Part shown: positions 1 to 12,300 of the stretch, piece after piece
How the letters are laid out: each line of letters begins with the position of its first letter
Numbering within the stretch: the stretch's first letter is position 1
NCBI GenBank assembly: GCA_020746105.1
Contig: CM036621.1
Span: 46,038,264 to 46,102,263 of the forward strand
Direction of reading: 5' to 3'
DNA length: 64,000 nt
Source of the DNA: Trogon surrucura
Taxonomy: Eukaryota; Chordata; Aves; Trogoniformes; Trogonidae
Notes under the pieces: generated by a model
The model's database searches: none
The model's input: only the letters and a program-made list of their open reading frames with translations
Told to the model about the DNA's origin: nothing
Made by a program: the position numbers and the translations under genes

Positions 1-49
1 CCACTCAACCTCTGCCTTCAGCCACTTCGTGCAATCTCTGACAGAGATG

Positions 50-345
50 TCAGCAAAGCCCTAGCACAGTTTCTGGGTCGCCCACAATCTCACTGTGCAC
101 CATTTTGAAGGTGTCAATGAACAAGTCCATCCACTCTTGCCGCTCATTTCCAGTGGCAAACTTGGCTTTTTCGGCGGTAAAGGCCAAAGTGGCCACCAGC
201 TGGGTGTACATGCTGGGGTCTTGGGTTTCCCGCGTGGAGTTTAGGAACTGGGCGATCGAATGTATGGTGCTGGGGAAATCTATGTTGACTCCCTCTTCCA
301 TGGGGCGGAAAATAAGTGGGTTTACGTCCCCAGGGTTCCTGTCAT
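50..345 (-). CDS. COL6A2: COL6A2 alternative terminal exon (2C2a C-terminus)
   Basis: This exon of 296 nt carries the stop TGA at 50-52. Its acceptor reads CTTGCAG at 346-352, and its first two bases complete an Asp codon begun by exon 3308-3346, giving Cys-Gln-Thr-Asp across the junction. It encodes 98 residues (818-915) with no MIDAS motif, so it is not a VWA domain. From memory it resembles the human COL6A2 2C2A ending, notably the stretches around FATGxERQxWM, LFIDTFK and IVGDPET near the C-terminus. The sequence looks mostly helical and amphipathic, has one Asn-Ser-Thr glycosylation site, and ends in Cys. No established function is known to me. Its 3' UTR and poly(A) site run off the left edge. 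Confidence 0.9.
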
Positions 346-3300
346 CTGCAAGTGAGCGTCAAAAGAATATTTTCAGGGCTTGCTAGCAATGGCTATGTCT
401 CTGAGAGCTACCTGGCTTTCCTACATGCACTGCACCAGAGAAGAACAGAGCTAACGAGGACAGAGAAGTAAAGATCAAAGCCAGATTTTAAATCTTTCTG
501 CCATGTTTATGTCTGAGGACCTGTGGGATTTCTACTAAAATCACACATCAGCCGAGAGAACTCAGAAAATTACATGAAACCTTAACTGCCCAGCTCCTTT
601 CTAGTCACCCAGCACAGGCACAGCGGAGGAAAAGGAGTGCTCGGGAAGAGGGCCACAGGGTGCAACCTCTTTCTGCATATGGCATTCAGCCATCACATAG
701 CTTTGAACTCTGTGATGTTCAAACTGTATACACGATGCTGTACAGCCAGAAAGACATCTAAGGGATGTAATTATGTGATCTCTTTGCCTGGCACTCAGCC
801 CACAGAGCTTTGGCTACAGTCACTGCCCTGCGGAGTGCAGTGCTCCTGTGCAATGTTCCTGTGCCATGTCCAGGCTAGTCAGGACCCCAAAAGCCTCCAT
901 CTTCACCTGGCTGTGACATCAAGTAACATCCCAAAGCTTGAAGCAAAGCCTTTTGCATGGGTTAGGAAGAGCCTCAGAGAGCATCATGCAGTTTCTATTG
1001 AAGCAAGTGGTCAGTTCACATCTGCTCAGCGTTTAACCCACTTAACACTCCAGCACCCTGTTAGCACTGCAGAAATTGATGGGCGGTAACAGAAAGACAA
1101 GGGTCTGCCCTGGAAACAGAACCTGGATTTCTTCAGGCCAAGCTCTGGGGCAGCACGCTTTCAGCTGCAGACGTGAATGCAAAGTGGTGATGTGCCTGGC
1201 TCTGCAAGGCAGCAGGGAGGAAGCTGAGCTGTATGTAATAACCTGTCCCTCTCTGTGCTCTGCTGGCAATACCCAGGCTGGGGTACCTGGCATGAGCAAT
1301 TGATTTGCTCCTCGAGTGCCAGGACTGAAACTCTGACAGCCACAGGGCCAAGAACAGGGCTGAGTGTAGCTGTCTCCCTGTCCTGAATCTGTCTGACCTG
1401 TCTGTGACCGGACACACGCATCAGATGTGCAGGAAGCTCACTCACACACCCTTTGAAGGGCACTGTCTCCAGCCAAAGGGTTTGCATGTGAATAGGCACC
1501 AACTCTTGAGATATTCTTGTAGAACCAGAGGAAGCTGAGCACTGAGTAGAGAAGCCCCAGGCTCACATCCCATCCAATCCAACATATTCCCTTACCACTC
1601 AGCAGTGTGATCATGGCAACTCCTTCTAAACGATGACAGCAACGCATCCAGTGTGATAGGTGCAAAGTGCTTTGTCCAAAGGCCCCTGAATTCCTGGGCA
1701 TCACTTAAAACTTGGTCTACCAGGCAGATCTTTGCACACCAAGACAACTTTTTCCAATGCCAATATGGGTGTATTGGCACTTTCACAAAAGGCCCCCGCC
1801 TGCCCAGTTGCGTCACTCCACCTCCCGTAGCCTCCGGGGCACAGGTGTGGGGCTTGCATTTGACCTGGCCTGCCTACAGCATCCCTTGAGGGATTTACTC
1901 AAGAGAGAAGACCCTCAGATGTCTCCTCATCATGTTCTGGTCCCCAGGACTGTCAGGTACCAGTGAACTGTTCTCACCTTGCATCAGGACAGAAACCCCC
2001 AAGTACATTACAAGTAAGGGATGGCCAACTTCGTCTTGCTTTGGAGGGCGGTGATGGCCCAAGCCTAGGAAAACATGAGTATGCCACTGCTTGGGTCAGC
2101 CTCTCTCCTGCAGCGCTCCTCAGAAACAGAGGCTGGAAAGACCAAAACCTTTGAAGACCAGTCACCAGCATGGCATGAGGAAGTCACCTCCTTGTACATG
2201 GATCCACGGGACACAGCTCCTCAAGAGGACACTGCAGAGGAGCCCGTGTCGATAGCTCAGCATCATGGTTGGACATTGTGCTCTCTGCATGGCCACGTGC
2301 AGATACTCAAAATATTAGCGAGAAATTTTAGACGGGAATAATTATAGCTTTTCTGTCTTCAAATTTCAGAGCACCCTGCCACCAGTTTTCCTTTGCTTTG
2401 TATGGGAATACTTCCTTGAAAATATTCTTTGAATACTTGTTTGAAAGTAAAATTTGATATTCTGCATAATACCGAGTTGAGGCTGGGGACTTTCACAACA
2501 ACATTCATGGCAAGAGTAGAAATAAAAATTGCAAGAACTGGCAAAACTTTGCCCCCTATAAGATTTGTGTATATCAGCAAACAGTGCATCTATTGTATTT
2601 AAACAGGCACAGAGACTCAGACAGACAGGATCTCTAGGAATTCAGGTTGCAGATCTGCCCCTTAACAAGCAAAATGTGATTAAGTGAAGCCACCTAAAGC
2701 AAACAGCAGCTGTCTCATGTATACCAGAGGATCCTTACAGCCTTTCTTCCTTAATCCAACACCCTGAGTTAATTGTTAATTAAATACAGCCAGCGTTAGA
2801 GAAGCCAAAGCCTTGGGTCCACTACGGTGTCATTTTCCAAACAGTTCCTATCCCCTGCTCTGCCCTTGTCACTCCCAAGGAGCATCCTGCCCAGTGCTGC
2901 AGGTTGGGCTCAGTGTTTCAAAAGTGGGAGAGTTTAGCCAGGGGGCTTTGACTTGATGTATAATAAAGATATTGAACAAATGAGAAATTAGTTGCTGAGT
3001 TTGGAGGTCAAAACCTGGTGGCTCTCAAGAATTGGGACAGGAAGAAGTATCAGGACTGAGCCATGCTGGTGCGCTAACACGGCACACTCATACCTACCTG
3101 TGCAGAGAACTCAAGAGAGGCAGGAAAAGAGCAGGAGATGAAAACCTGGAGTCTTTCCTCATACGGAAGAACACTATTTCCCAAACCCCTGCCATCCAAA
3201 GTGAAAGAGCAGGGTTTCACACCCTACTCCCACTCCTGAGTCTTAGGCACTCTCCCCCCAGACCTACCACTCTGTGCAGTTGACATGAAGGTACTTGTAA

Positions 3301-6300
3301 TGTTTACCTGTCTGACAGGGCAGCTCAGGACAGACGATCTGTGGATCTGGAAGGGAAAGAAACCAGGAAAACTGAGTGATGTGCTGCCACCTCCCTTCAC
3401 AGCTTGCACAGTCAGGGTGGCAAGGAGAGGTGTCCTCCAAAGGGAAAGGACTCTGAAGGACTGCCCCAAAGGGCTGACCCATATTTGAGGAAGGATTATT
3501 TATCCAGGACTACATAAAGGTCAGCTCCCACCATGAATGACCCCACTCATGAGATATCGGCCAACCTGCTGGGACACAGTGCCTCTGCAGTCACTGCGAT
3601 GCACCTTATACTCCCTCCACCACAAACCCTGGGGCCAGAAAACTCAGCTTCCACAAGCAGTGCAAGGACAGGTACAGACCTGGGCAGAGCACGTCCTCCA
3701 TCTTGTCAATGAATTCCTCTGCCACCAGGTCTGAGAAGAGCCTCATCTTTTGGACTCGCTGGGGTTCATTGCAGGCGATGGAGACCAGGGTCTCGCTCTG
3801 TTCTGGCTGATCAAACATGTCTCCAATGCCAATGGTATTGACGACCACATCTCTACCGCAAAGAGCCCCTAGGTTCTTGTCATCATCCCGAGGGTCATAG
3901 CGTCCATCTGTGATCACCACAGCAAACACTTGGGCTTTCTTTCGCCTGCTTTCCTTGATGAGCTTGTTGTAGGCAAACTGAAGGGCGGACGGTGTCCACG
4001 TGCCTCCCGCGATCCACTCCAGGCGCTTCACTGCTTCCTTGAAGCTCGACAGTGAATCAATGCGCTCATCATCAAGTTTGATGGCTTCAAAAGTCCCCTC
4101 GTGACTGTACTGCACCACCCCAACACGGGCACCTGCCAACAAAGCGTCACATTACTTGGCTTCACATCCTTAGTGAAAAGTGGAGAAAGTCAGCAAACCT
4201 TCACATCAGCAAAGAGCTGACCTACAGAGAAGCAGAACTGCTGCAAAAATGCTGGATGGATTCCAGCTCAGGGCAACTACAGACAGATGCAGAAGCTGGA
4301 GAGATCCAAGACTCTTTCTTTTCCCCATGCCCTTCTCTGTCCTCACACAGACCTGTCTGTGACTTGGGGTCCTTGGCAATAGAGCCCAGCCGGCTAACCA
4401 CATTGACAACAAAATTCTTCTCCAGGGTGAAGTTGGTGTAGCCAATACTCTCTGAGCTGTCTATGACGAACATGATGTCCAGGGCACCGCAGCGCTTCTC
4501 ACAGTCTGTGGAGAGGGACGGAAGAAGGAAAACACAAAGGTCAGCAATGGCAGAAACAAGAATCACCAAGGCAGAAGAGATCGTCTATGGAAAGATGGAT
4601 AAAGTTAGCACCACATCAAGCATCCACAGGATTTGTGGTGCTGCATGCAGCTGACAGCACAGGAGGATTTTACATGCATCCTTCCATTGACATATATCAA
4701 AAGAAACCTTTCTAATCTTGCTGTGTAATACACTCTATCCTCTCATCTGGACTATGCAACTCTATACTATGACTCGTGCAGAGCTAAATTTTGGGAGACA
4801 AGACAAGCTGCCCCTGCAGTGCCACCACCCTCAGTGGTGGGCAGGGACTGGGGTGAGCAGGGAAGGATTTCCCATAGTGTCTCTCCTACAGGGTGTTGTG
4901 CTGTGTAGAGCGGCCAAGAGCCCACCGTGCCATTGACTCAGTGTGAAGGACAGCTCATGGGGTAGAGGTCCCTCAAGGGAGCTCCTGAAGGAGGCAGCAT
5001 CTGGTGATCCCGCTTCCTCATCCTTTGAGTGGCTGTTCCCTTGCCCCGGAAAGAGGCGATGGTTTGCTCACCACAGCATCCGCACGTCTCTCGCACGTAG
5101 GTCATCACATCGCAGTCCTGCCAGCAAAGGGGTGCAGGGTAAATGCCTCGCCCTCTCCCTTTGTGCAGCACCTGTCCCCTCTAAGGGAAAGGCTCCCTTT
5201 TCCCTTCCCACCCAGGCATCCCCTCCCCTCTTTACCCCTCCTGTGGGAAGCCACAGGCCATCTCTGCCAGTCAGTGGCAGGACCTGACACCCTGTTTTGT
5301 TCTCAGGCTGTGCACAGCAAAGCCATGGTTTCCCAAAGAGGAAAAGCATCGAGGGCTGCAGAGCAGTGCTACTTACAGTCAGGCCAGGATCTCCTGGTGG
5401 ACCAGGGCTCCCCTGCAAGTAAAGAAGAGGAATTTCAGGCACAGCTTTCCCATGAGTTCCTTATTTGGGAACGAGATGTCACAGCATCAAAAACATGCTT
5501 TTATGGAGAGATCTGCCACGAGAATGGTAGGGAGGCCTCACAGGAAGCCATCAGGCACATCAGGCAGCTGGCATCTCCTCCAGCAAGCCCTGCCATGGGG
5601 AGACCTGCCAGGGTCTGCTGAGATTTTGAGAATTGAGAAGTGGGGAGGAGAGGAGCTGGAGCATCTGCTCAGACACAATGTCATGGTACTGTACCTCAGA
5701 GCCTGGTTCACCAGTTGGACCACGGGGTCCAGGCTCCCCTCCTGGGCCAGGATCACCCTGGGGAAGAAACAAGGAAGGGTCAAGTATTTCCCTGACTAGT
5801 CTGGCGATGCAGCCGCTGGTGTTCGGGGCTCCTTCTGATGCCCTCATCAGGCACAGCCCTGCTGAGTGTGGTCACCAGCCTGTCACTGCTGAGCCTGGGG
5901 ACACAGGGCAGGTAGGAGAGCAGCAGTGCTGTCCCTAGCGCGCCTGGCAGAGATCTGGGAGGGGGATGCTCATGTCATGGGCAGCGTGGGAAATCTGCTT
6001 ACCGGTTCTCCCTTCTCTCCTTTGGTCCCCTGTGCTCCTTTTGGTCCAAGCTCACCTCTCACTCCCTGCTCAAAGGAAGGAGAGACAGATCCGGCATGGA
6101 GTACATATGGACATGCTCAGGCAGAGGCAACACTGCTCTAAGCCTGTCAAAAACACATGCCTGCCTGGGCCAGGAGAGCATCCTCTAAACCAGCAGCTCA
6201 GCGCAGAGAAAATAACCGTTGTTTACATAGGCATTAACCAAGAATAAAGAGAAATTTTGCAAAGCCTATTTCAGATAGTTTCAAAAGGAGGTGGGCTTAG

Positions 6301-9300
6301 GAGGCTCCACAGCTGCAGGGAACATCCAGGCTGTGAGCAGGACAGGCTTCTTGGCCACACACCCAGAGGGTTGGGCAACAGCTGCTTGGCATTTCAGTCA
6401 GTAAAAAAAGACAGGCAACAAACACACTCACCCTGGGTCCTGGCAGCCCCTTCTCACCCTTGTCACCCTGTGAAGGGAGAGAAGGGAGAGGTCAACATCC
6501 AACCAGTACCAGCCCCACACCATGCATGCATATATCTGAAGTTTGCAGTGAGAGGCACAAAGCTGGACAGCTGGTGTAGCCTCATACTGATGGTTGGGGT
6601 GGTGGGTGGAGCCACATCCCATCACCACCATTGCGGCTGGTGTCCCCAGCACCTCTGTCATCAGGTTGATGGAGCCGCATACAGGCTCAATGGTGGTGCT
6701 CAACCCCCACCATCTGCTTTGCAGGCTCCACATTTTTGTGATCCTGATGGTTCTTCTTCCCTCTTCTCCCAGGCTGCGCAGCTCCAACAGCAACTTCCAC
6801 TGAAATAGACCTCCTTGTGGTACGTCTGTCTGCACTGGCCAAGTCATACATACCTGTGGTCCTCTGGGTCCAGGGTAGCTAAAGCCAGGTCTGCCTCTGT
6901 CACCCTTTGGTAGAAAAAAAAAAAAATCCATCAGAAACCAAACAGAGCCTTTCTGACCTGACAATGCCAGTGACAGCCAGAGCCATTTTCATCCCCTCTT
7001 GGGGTGAGACACCACCAGCATCTGTGACTCCTGCAGCTGGCCCTGAATCATTTGGAATAGCTGTGCAAAGCAAGGCTTTGCAGGGTCTTGGGGATGTCGC
7101 ACTCCTGAATCTGTGCAAGGTGAGAGATGTAATCAGAACTGCCTTGGCCAGAGCAAGATCCACATCTCTGCCCCATAGGTAGGCTCCGGTTTGAGCTATT
7201 TTGTTTTTGAGGCAGACAAGTTTCTGCAGTGAAAACTGCCTTTCTTTTAGTAATAATTAAAAAAAAAGCCAACTAAAATACCCTTTCAAATGCAGAGTTG
7301 CATTCAGGTCCTTTACCTTTGGTCCTGGTGGTCCGGCATCACCTCTTGGGCCCAAGTCACCAGGGTCCCCACGTGATCCCTGCAGAACAGTGTTGGGGAG
7401 AGTGGAGGAAGTGGGTGAGCGTCACAAGTTAGGGCTGGGCCTGCCACTAAAAGATGTTCCCTGCGCCTCCTTGGCTGCACAGAGGACTGTGCTGGAGAAA
7501 CCAGCTCTTGAGATGATGCTGTGAGGCCATCTTCCCTCCCAATGAGGTTACTGTGACACTGGCTGATTCAGCACTTGGGCTTCGGTGGAGCCACAGTGGG
7601 GTGCTGAACTAACCACTGATCCAGGACAAATGCGGGCCCCATTTCCTCTCCCTGTGACCTACTGTGACATAGTCTCTTCCACACTGTCAGGGGAACACCT
7701 GAGACTAGAAGTGATGGAGAAGCAAGGAATCTTGGGTCCTGCAATTTCTCCGTGCCCTGGGAAAGGCTAGCCAGAAACCACTGGGCTAATTTTTTGAGCC
7801 TCCCTGAGAAAAGGTCAGGCAGGCTCCGCTCAGGAGGGACAGCGCAGCCAGCTTCCATCAGTAGGGCAAGCTCTTAGCACAGAGGGAGGACACAGTCACG
7901 CAGATGCACAAGGATGACTTACTATATTCCCTGGTTCTCCTACAACACCTGAAGGGCCTCGGGGTCCTGGTAGTCCTTGGTCTCCCTGCAAAGCAAAGCA
8001 AGATGCAAGAAGGTACAGAAGCACATACAGGTAGGTGTTCATAAGAAGGAAAGCTGGGTGAGCCATCCCAGAAGGTAGCAGCGCTCTCCCTCCCCTCCTG
8101 GTTGCCACCAATCCGTGCTCCGTGCTTACCCTTGCTCCTTTGCTTCCAACCTCACCGGGCAGGCCACGACGACCCTCCGGACCAGGATCTCCCTGTGAGA
8201 AGGGGAAAAAAATATTCGTGGTCAGGGATGTCTCCAATGCTGTTTGTGTGCATGGCAGCACTCCTTGGAGCGAGGAAGCATGATGCTCTTCACAAATCTG
8301 ATGTTTCTTGGCTTGAAACACAGTGTCAGGGCAGTATGTCCTCTGAATATGTCTCCTGAGCTTTTCTGCCCTTCATCCCCTGTCTGGATCAAGCCCTGGA
8401 AGAGGCTAGACCTGCTGCCACTAGGGCAGGCAGTGGGCACACTGGAAGCAGAGCACACATATGGAGCCCACTGGGTTCTGCAATTCCCAGTTCTGGTGTT
8501 GGGACACTTCATGGCTGGGCAGTAGCACATCTCACACACCAGTCCTGTGCATCTGGGCTCATTTGCAAAAGTCTGGGCAGCTGCTCTACTCACCCTCTCT
8601 CCTTTGGCCCCAGGAGTGCCTTTGCTGCCTTTTGTCCCTGGATCCCCACGTCGACCCTTGGCAGACAGAGAAAGTCACATAGGTGGGATGCAAAGATAGA
8701 TGTCACCTGAGCAGTGACACCTGGCTGCCCTGCCTTCTCCCTCCTGGCCAAAGAAATGTCTCCTTGCCCCCTCAGTGAGCACGTGCCGAGCAGCAAGGGA
8801 GCAGGGATGCCCACGCTGGCACTGCTTGGAGGATCTTGCATTTGGCTTTTGGGAAGTCACAGCCATTCTTTCAGAATGGCGGTCACCACAGTGACCACAA
8901 ACACTTGTGGTTTATTCCCCAAGGGTTAAACATTCTGCTTTACTTCCAGCTCATCTCACATTTCTTCCCCTACATGATCTCACACAGGTACACAAGTTGG
9001 CTGCGCTCTGGTCTCTTGGTACTAACGGAGCCGTGCTGCTGTATTCTGCCAGGGAACAGCACCTCTGACCCACTCCCCAGATTTCACAATGTCCTGTCAC
9101 ATTAGCTCAGGTCTGCATGGCACCACTGATGTTGTGACACGGCTGTAAGTTGACGCTGACCTCTTCAGAGAGCTTTACTGTAACAGCCACCAAACCTTGA
9201 CTGTGTGAGCTCCCGTGAGAAGCCAGAGGTTTGGAGAACTTGTTAGAGTAGAGCCAAAGGGTCTCCGGGCATCCACAGGGGTATTTGTGCTTATGTGGGA

Positions 9301-12300
9301 ATACGGGATGCTTCTCCAAGATTAAACAGTTAACACCAGGTTTAGGATTATGGAAGCACTGCTCTACAAAGATGGGGAGACAAGGAGATCAGCATCTGCA
9401 TATCTTTTGGGTTGCAGAGGGCAGGACAGGCAGGCTAAATGTGGCACTTTCTCAGAACTCATCCCTGAAACTGCATCAGGCTCCCATGGTGTGTCCTGTC
9501 CAGAAAGCTATTCAGACACTTACAGGCTCTCCTTTGGGTCCAGAAGCTCCTGCTTCACCTTTTCTTCCCTTACTTCCAGCAGGCCCTTGAGCTCCGGGGT
9601 TGCCTGGAAGTCCCTTGGAGAAGAAGAAACACAATCTGTCAGAAGAGAGGTCAAGGTGCACACAGCACCCCCTTGCCCCCTGTCTTGTCCTGTGTCAAGC
9701 AGCCCACTCTTCAGCAGATGTGTGTATGAACACACAACTTATGCTTCCACACACCCATCATGTCAAAGCTCCGTTCACAGCCTCCAACCTTGGAGCAGTG
9801 CAATGCTGTGTCACCTTTTCTCCATCAACCAGTGCAAGGGCTTGTCAGCTCTTCCTTGCAGCAATCTTCCCATCCCTGCCTAGAGCCAGAGGACTATTTC
9901 AGCCTCCACTATGTCTGAAGTAACTGGTTATCAGCATGGCAACCCCTTTGGCTATAAGGTCAAGTGCCGTGGGTAAAGCCTGTGTTAGATCTCTGAGCAC
10001 CTCATCGTTAAAGTTTACTCACATGAACAATAACAGCCTGCCAACCCTGGCACTGCCACAAACACTGAGGAAGTCATGAGACTGTGACAGTCACGGCCAA
10101 ACAGGGCCTTTCTACCCAGGAGAAGATGGGAAGAGAAGGAAAGATGCAGTGCAGTGGGTCAGTGGGAAAGATAAATCCTCCTAAGTCTGTTTTGCCTGCT
10201 TTTCTCTGCTCTGGACGAACGCTCGAGATCCATTCTCATTTTACTCTGGGTAGCTGCAGGGACGTTGCGCAGTCCCTTCTCCTGTGGTCCACATGATATT
10301 TCCCACTGTACTGGTGGGGAAGTGGATGCCAGCACAGCTCAGCTAATCATCCAGGGGCTTGTGGTTTCTCCTTGCTGGTGAGCTAATTTGCAGAATCACC
10401 AGGATGCCTTGGCAAACAGTGCTCTTCATGCTGCAGCTTCCCCGAGACCAGCAGTTGATACCACTCCAGCTCCATACCACATGGAGCAGACCCTAGTAAG
10501 GATACTGGAGACATCTGAACGCTGCATGAACCTACCGGGCTTCCTTTTTCTCCTGGAGCTCCTGGGGGTCCACTGCGACCAGGTCGGCCAGGATCTCCCT
10601 GAAACAGCCAGAGAGCAAAAGTCATTGCCTGCATCATCATCAGCAGCAGCATATTTTTGCACACCACGCACTGACGTGCACCATGAGAAGCCAAAGGAGC
10701 AGGGTCAGCAAGGCTCTTCCCTTAGGACATTCCCAGAGCCTACAGGCTCCAGATCCCAGAGCCTCCATGAGTAGCAAGGGATTTAAGAGTAAAAACAGGT
10801 AAGTGTTTAGCTGTCCCTACTAGTGGCCTCTGGTCATGTTCTGTTTGCTGAATCTCTGTACTTGTACCTTTATGCCTTCATCTCCTCTTTCACCTTGGTC
10901 TCCTGCATCTCCTGGGTACCCATCAGGGCCCTAGGGAGGGAAAGGACAGAGAACAACACGTTTTTCAGTGGCAACAGTACACCTTTCCACTGCAGAATAA
11001 ATCAACTGCCTTCGAAAATTACTCTAGAGACTGAAATAGTTTTTGCTTGTTGAATGAAAGGAGCCATTCCTTCTCTCTGCATGGAGGGGAGAAACACTGG
11101 GAGCTTACTTGCTCATGGAGAGGAGGCACAAAAATATGAGACTGTACTCCCCTTTCTGGAGATCCCAGGCCTGGGATCAGATCATGCAATCAGTATTAGA
11201 ATGGGCCAGTAACCTCTTGTTGGCCATCCTTCCACATGTGTAACCCATCCAGCAGCTACACAACCGATGTGCCGAACGAAAGAGTAAAGCGTTCCTACCT
11301 TGTCACCAGGGTCTCCCTTGCAGCCCGGTGGTCCAATTCTCCCCAGCTTGCCCTGCACACATAGCATTGAAAAGAAAAAGACAGAGAAACTGTAGGTGAC
11401 TGAAGGGAAAATACAGCTTTTCTGGTTAACAGTTACTAGTTTTTAACATCATCTGCTAACCATACCTGTCATCAGCTGGAGACTAAAAAGCAAATGTAAT
11501 CCTTAAACAGGAGTGTGGTGTGCAGAGACAAATGGAGGAGGAGAAAGTAGGCAAAATGTCCCAAGTGGTAGCACGGGTGTTGGTGCGAATTCAAACACAA
11601 CCACCCCGCACACGTGCCCTGGTTGATGGACACGTCCCTTGAGGCTGTATTTGGTGGTCACTCATGTTGTGCTCGTCCTCTGTTGTGCATCTCACATTAG
11701 AGAGGCTCAGGTTCACAGGAACCACTCTGCCTGATGGATGCTGAGAGCAGTGAGCGCCTGGCTCTGCGCTCCAAAAATCCTTTGTCAGCAGCGCCTGGAC
11801 AGCTTGCCCTTGCTAGAGACCAGTGGTGACTGAAGGACTTAAGTGTTTTAGAGCTTCAACAGGTATTTGAGGAATGGAAAGAACTGGTATTATATCACAG
11901 ATGTACTTGGTGGGGTATATGAGACAGTGGAGCACAAAATCAGTGTGCCTGCCAGCGGACACAGCCAGCTGAATCTCAGGTCAGACTATCCCACTGCATG
12001 ACAGCATGAAGATCTAAGGGAGGTCTTGGCGCTCTAAACTCACCATAGAGGAGACAGGATTTCAGGGACTTTGTTACAAGGCACTTGAACCTGGCTTTAG
12101 GGTTTTAATATTAAGAACAAGCCTAGATGAAACTTCAGATATGTAACACAGCTGCCTTGAAAACCAAACATCTGCAAAACTTTGTGTACATGCCCTGTAG
12201 GGGTCACTAACACTCAAGATGAGATATCTACACCCAGATGATCCAGTGGTGTCACCTCCTGCAGCAGCAGCACAGCCCAGGTTCCTGCAGAGAGCTTGCT

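Noticed and set aside
50..345. FTCD or another neighbouring gene as the source of the leftmost exon
   Set aside because: In human, FTCD is on the strand opposite to COL6A2, while this exon is on the same strand, joins COL6A2 in phase and resembles the 2C2A tail.
50..3307. Usual COL6A2 C2 VWA exon
   Set aside because: No segment with a VWA DxSxS start or a terminal C2-like sequence was found downstream of 3308; it is presumed to be left of the window.
5004..5621. 205-codon open frame on the plus strand
   Set aside because: It lies antisense across COL6A2 exons 5072-5117 and 5377-5412 and their introns; no independent support.
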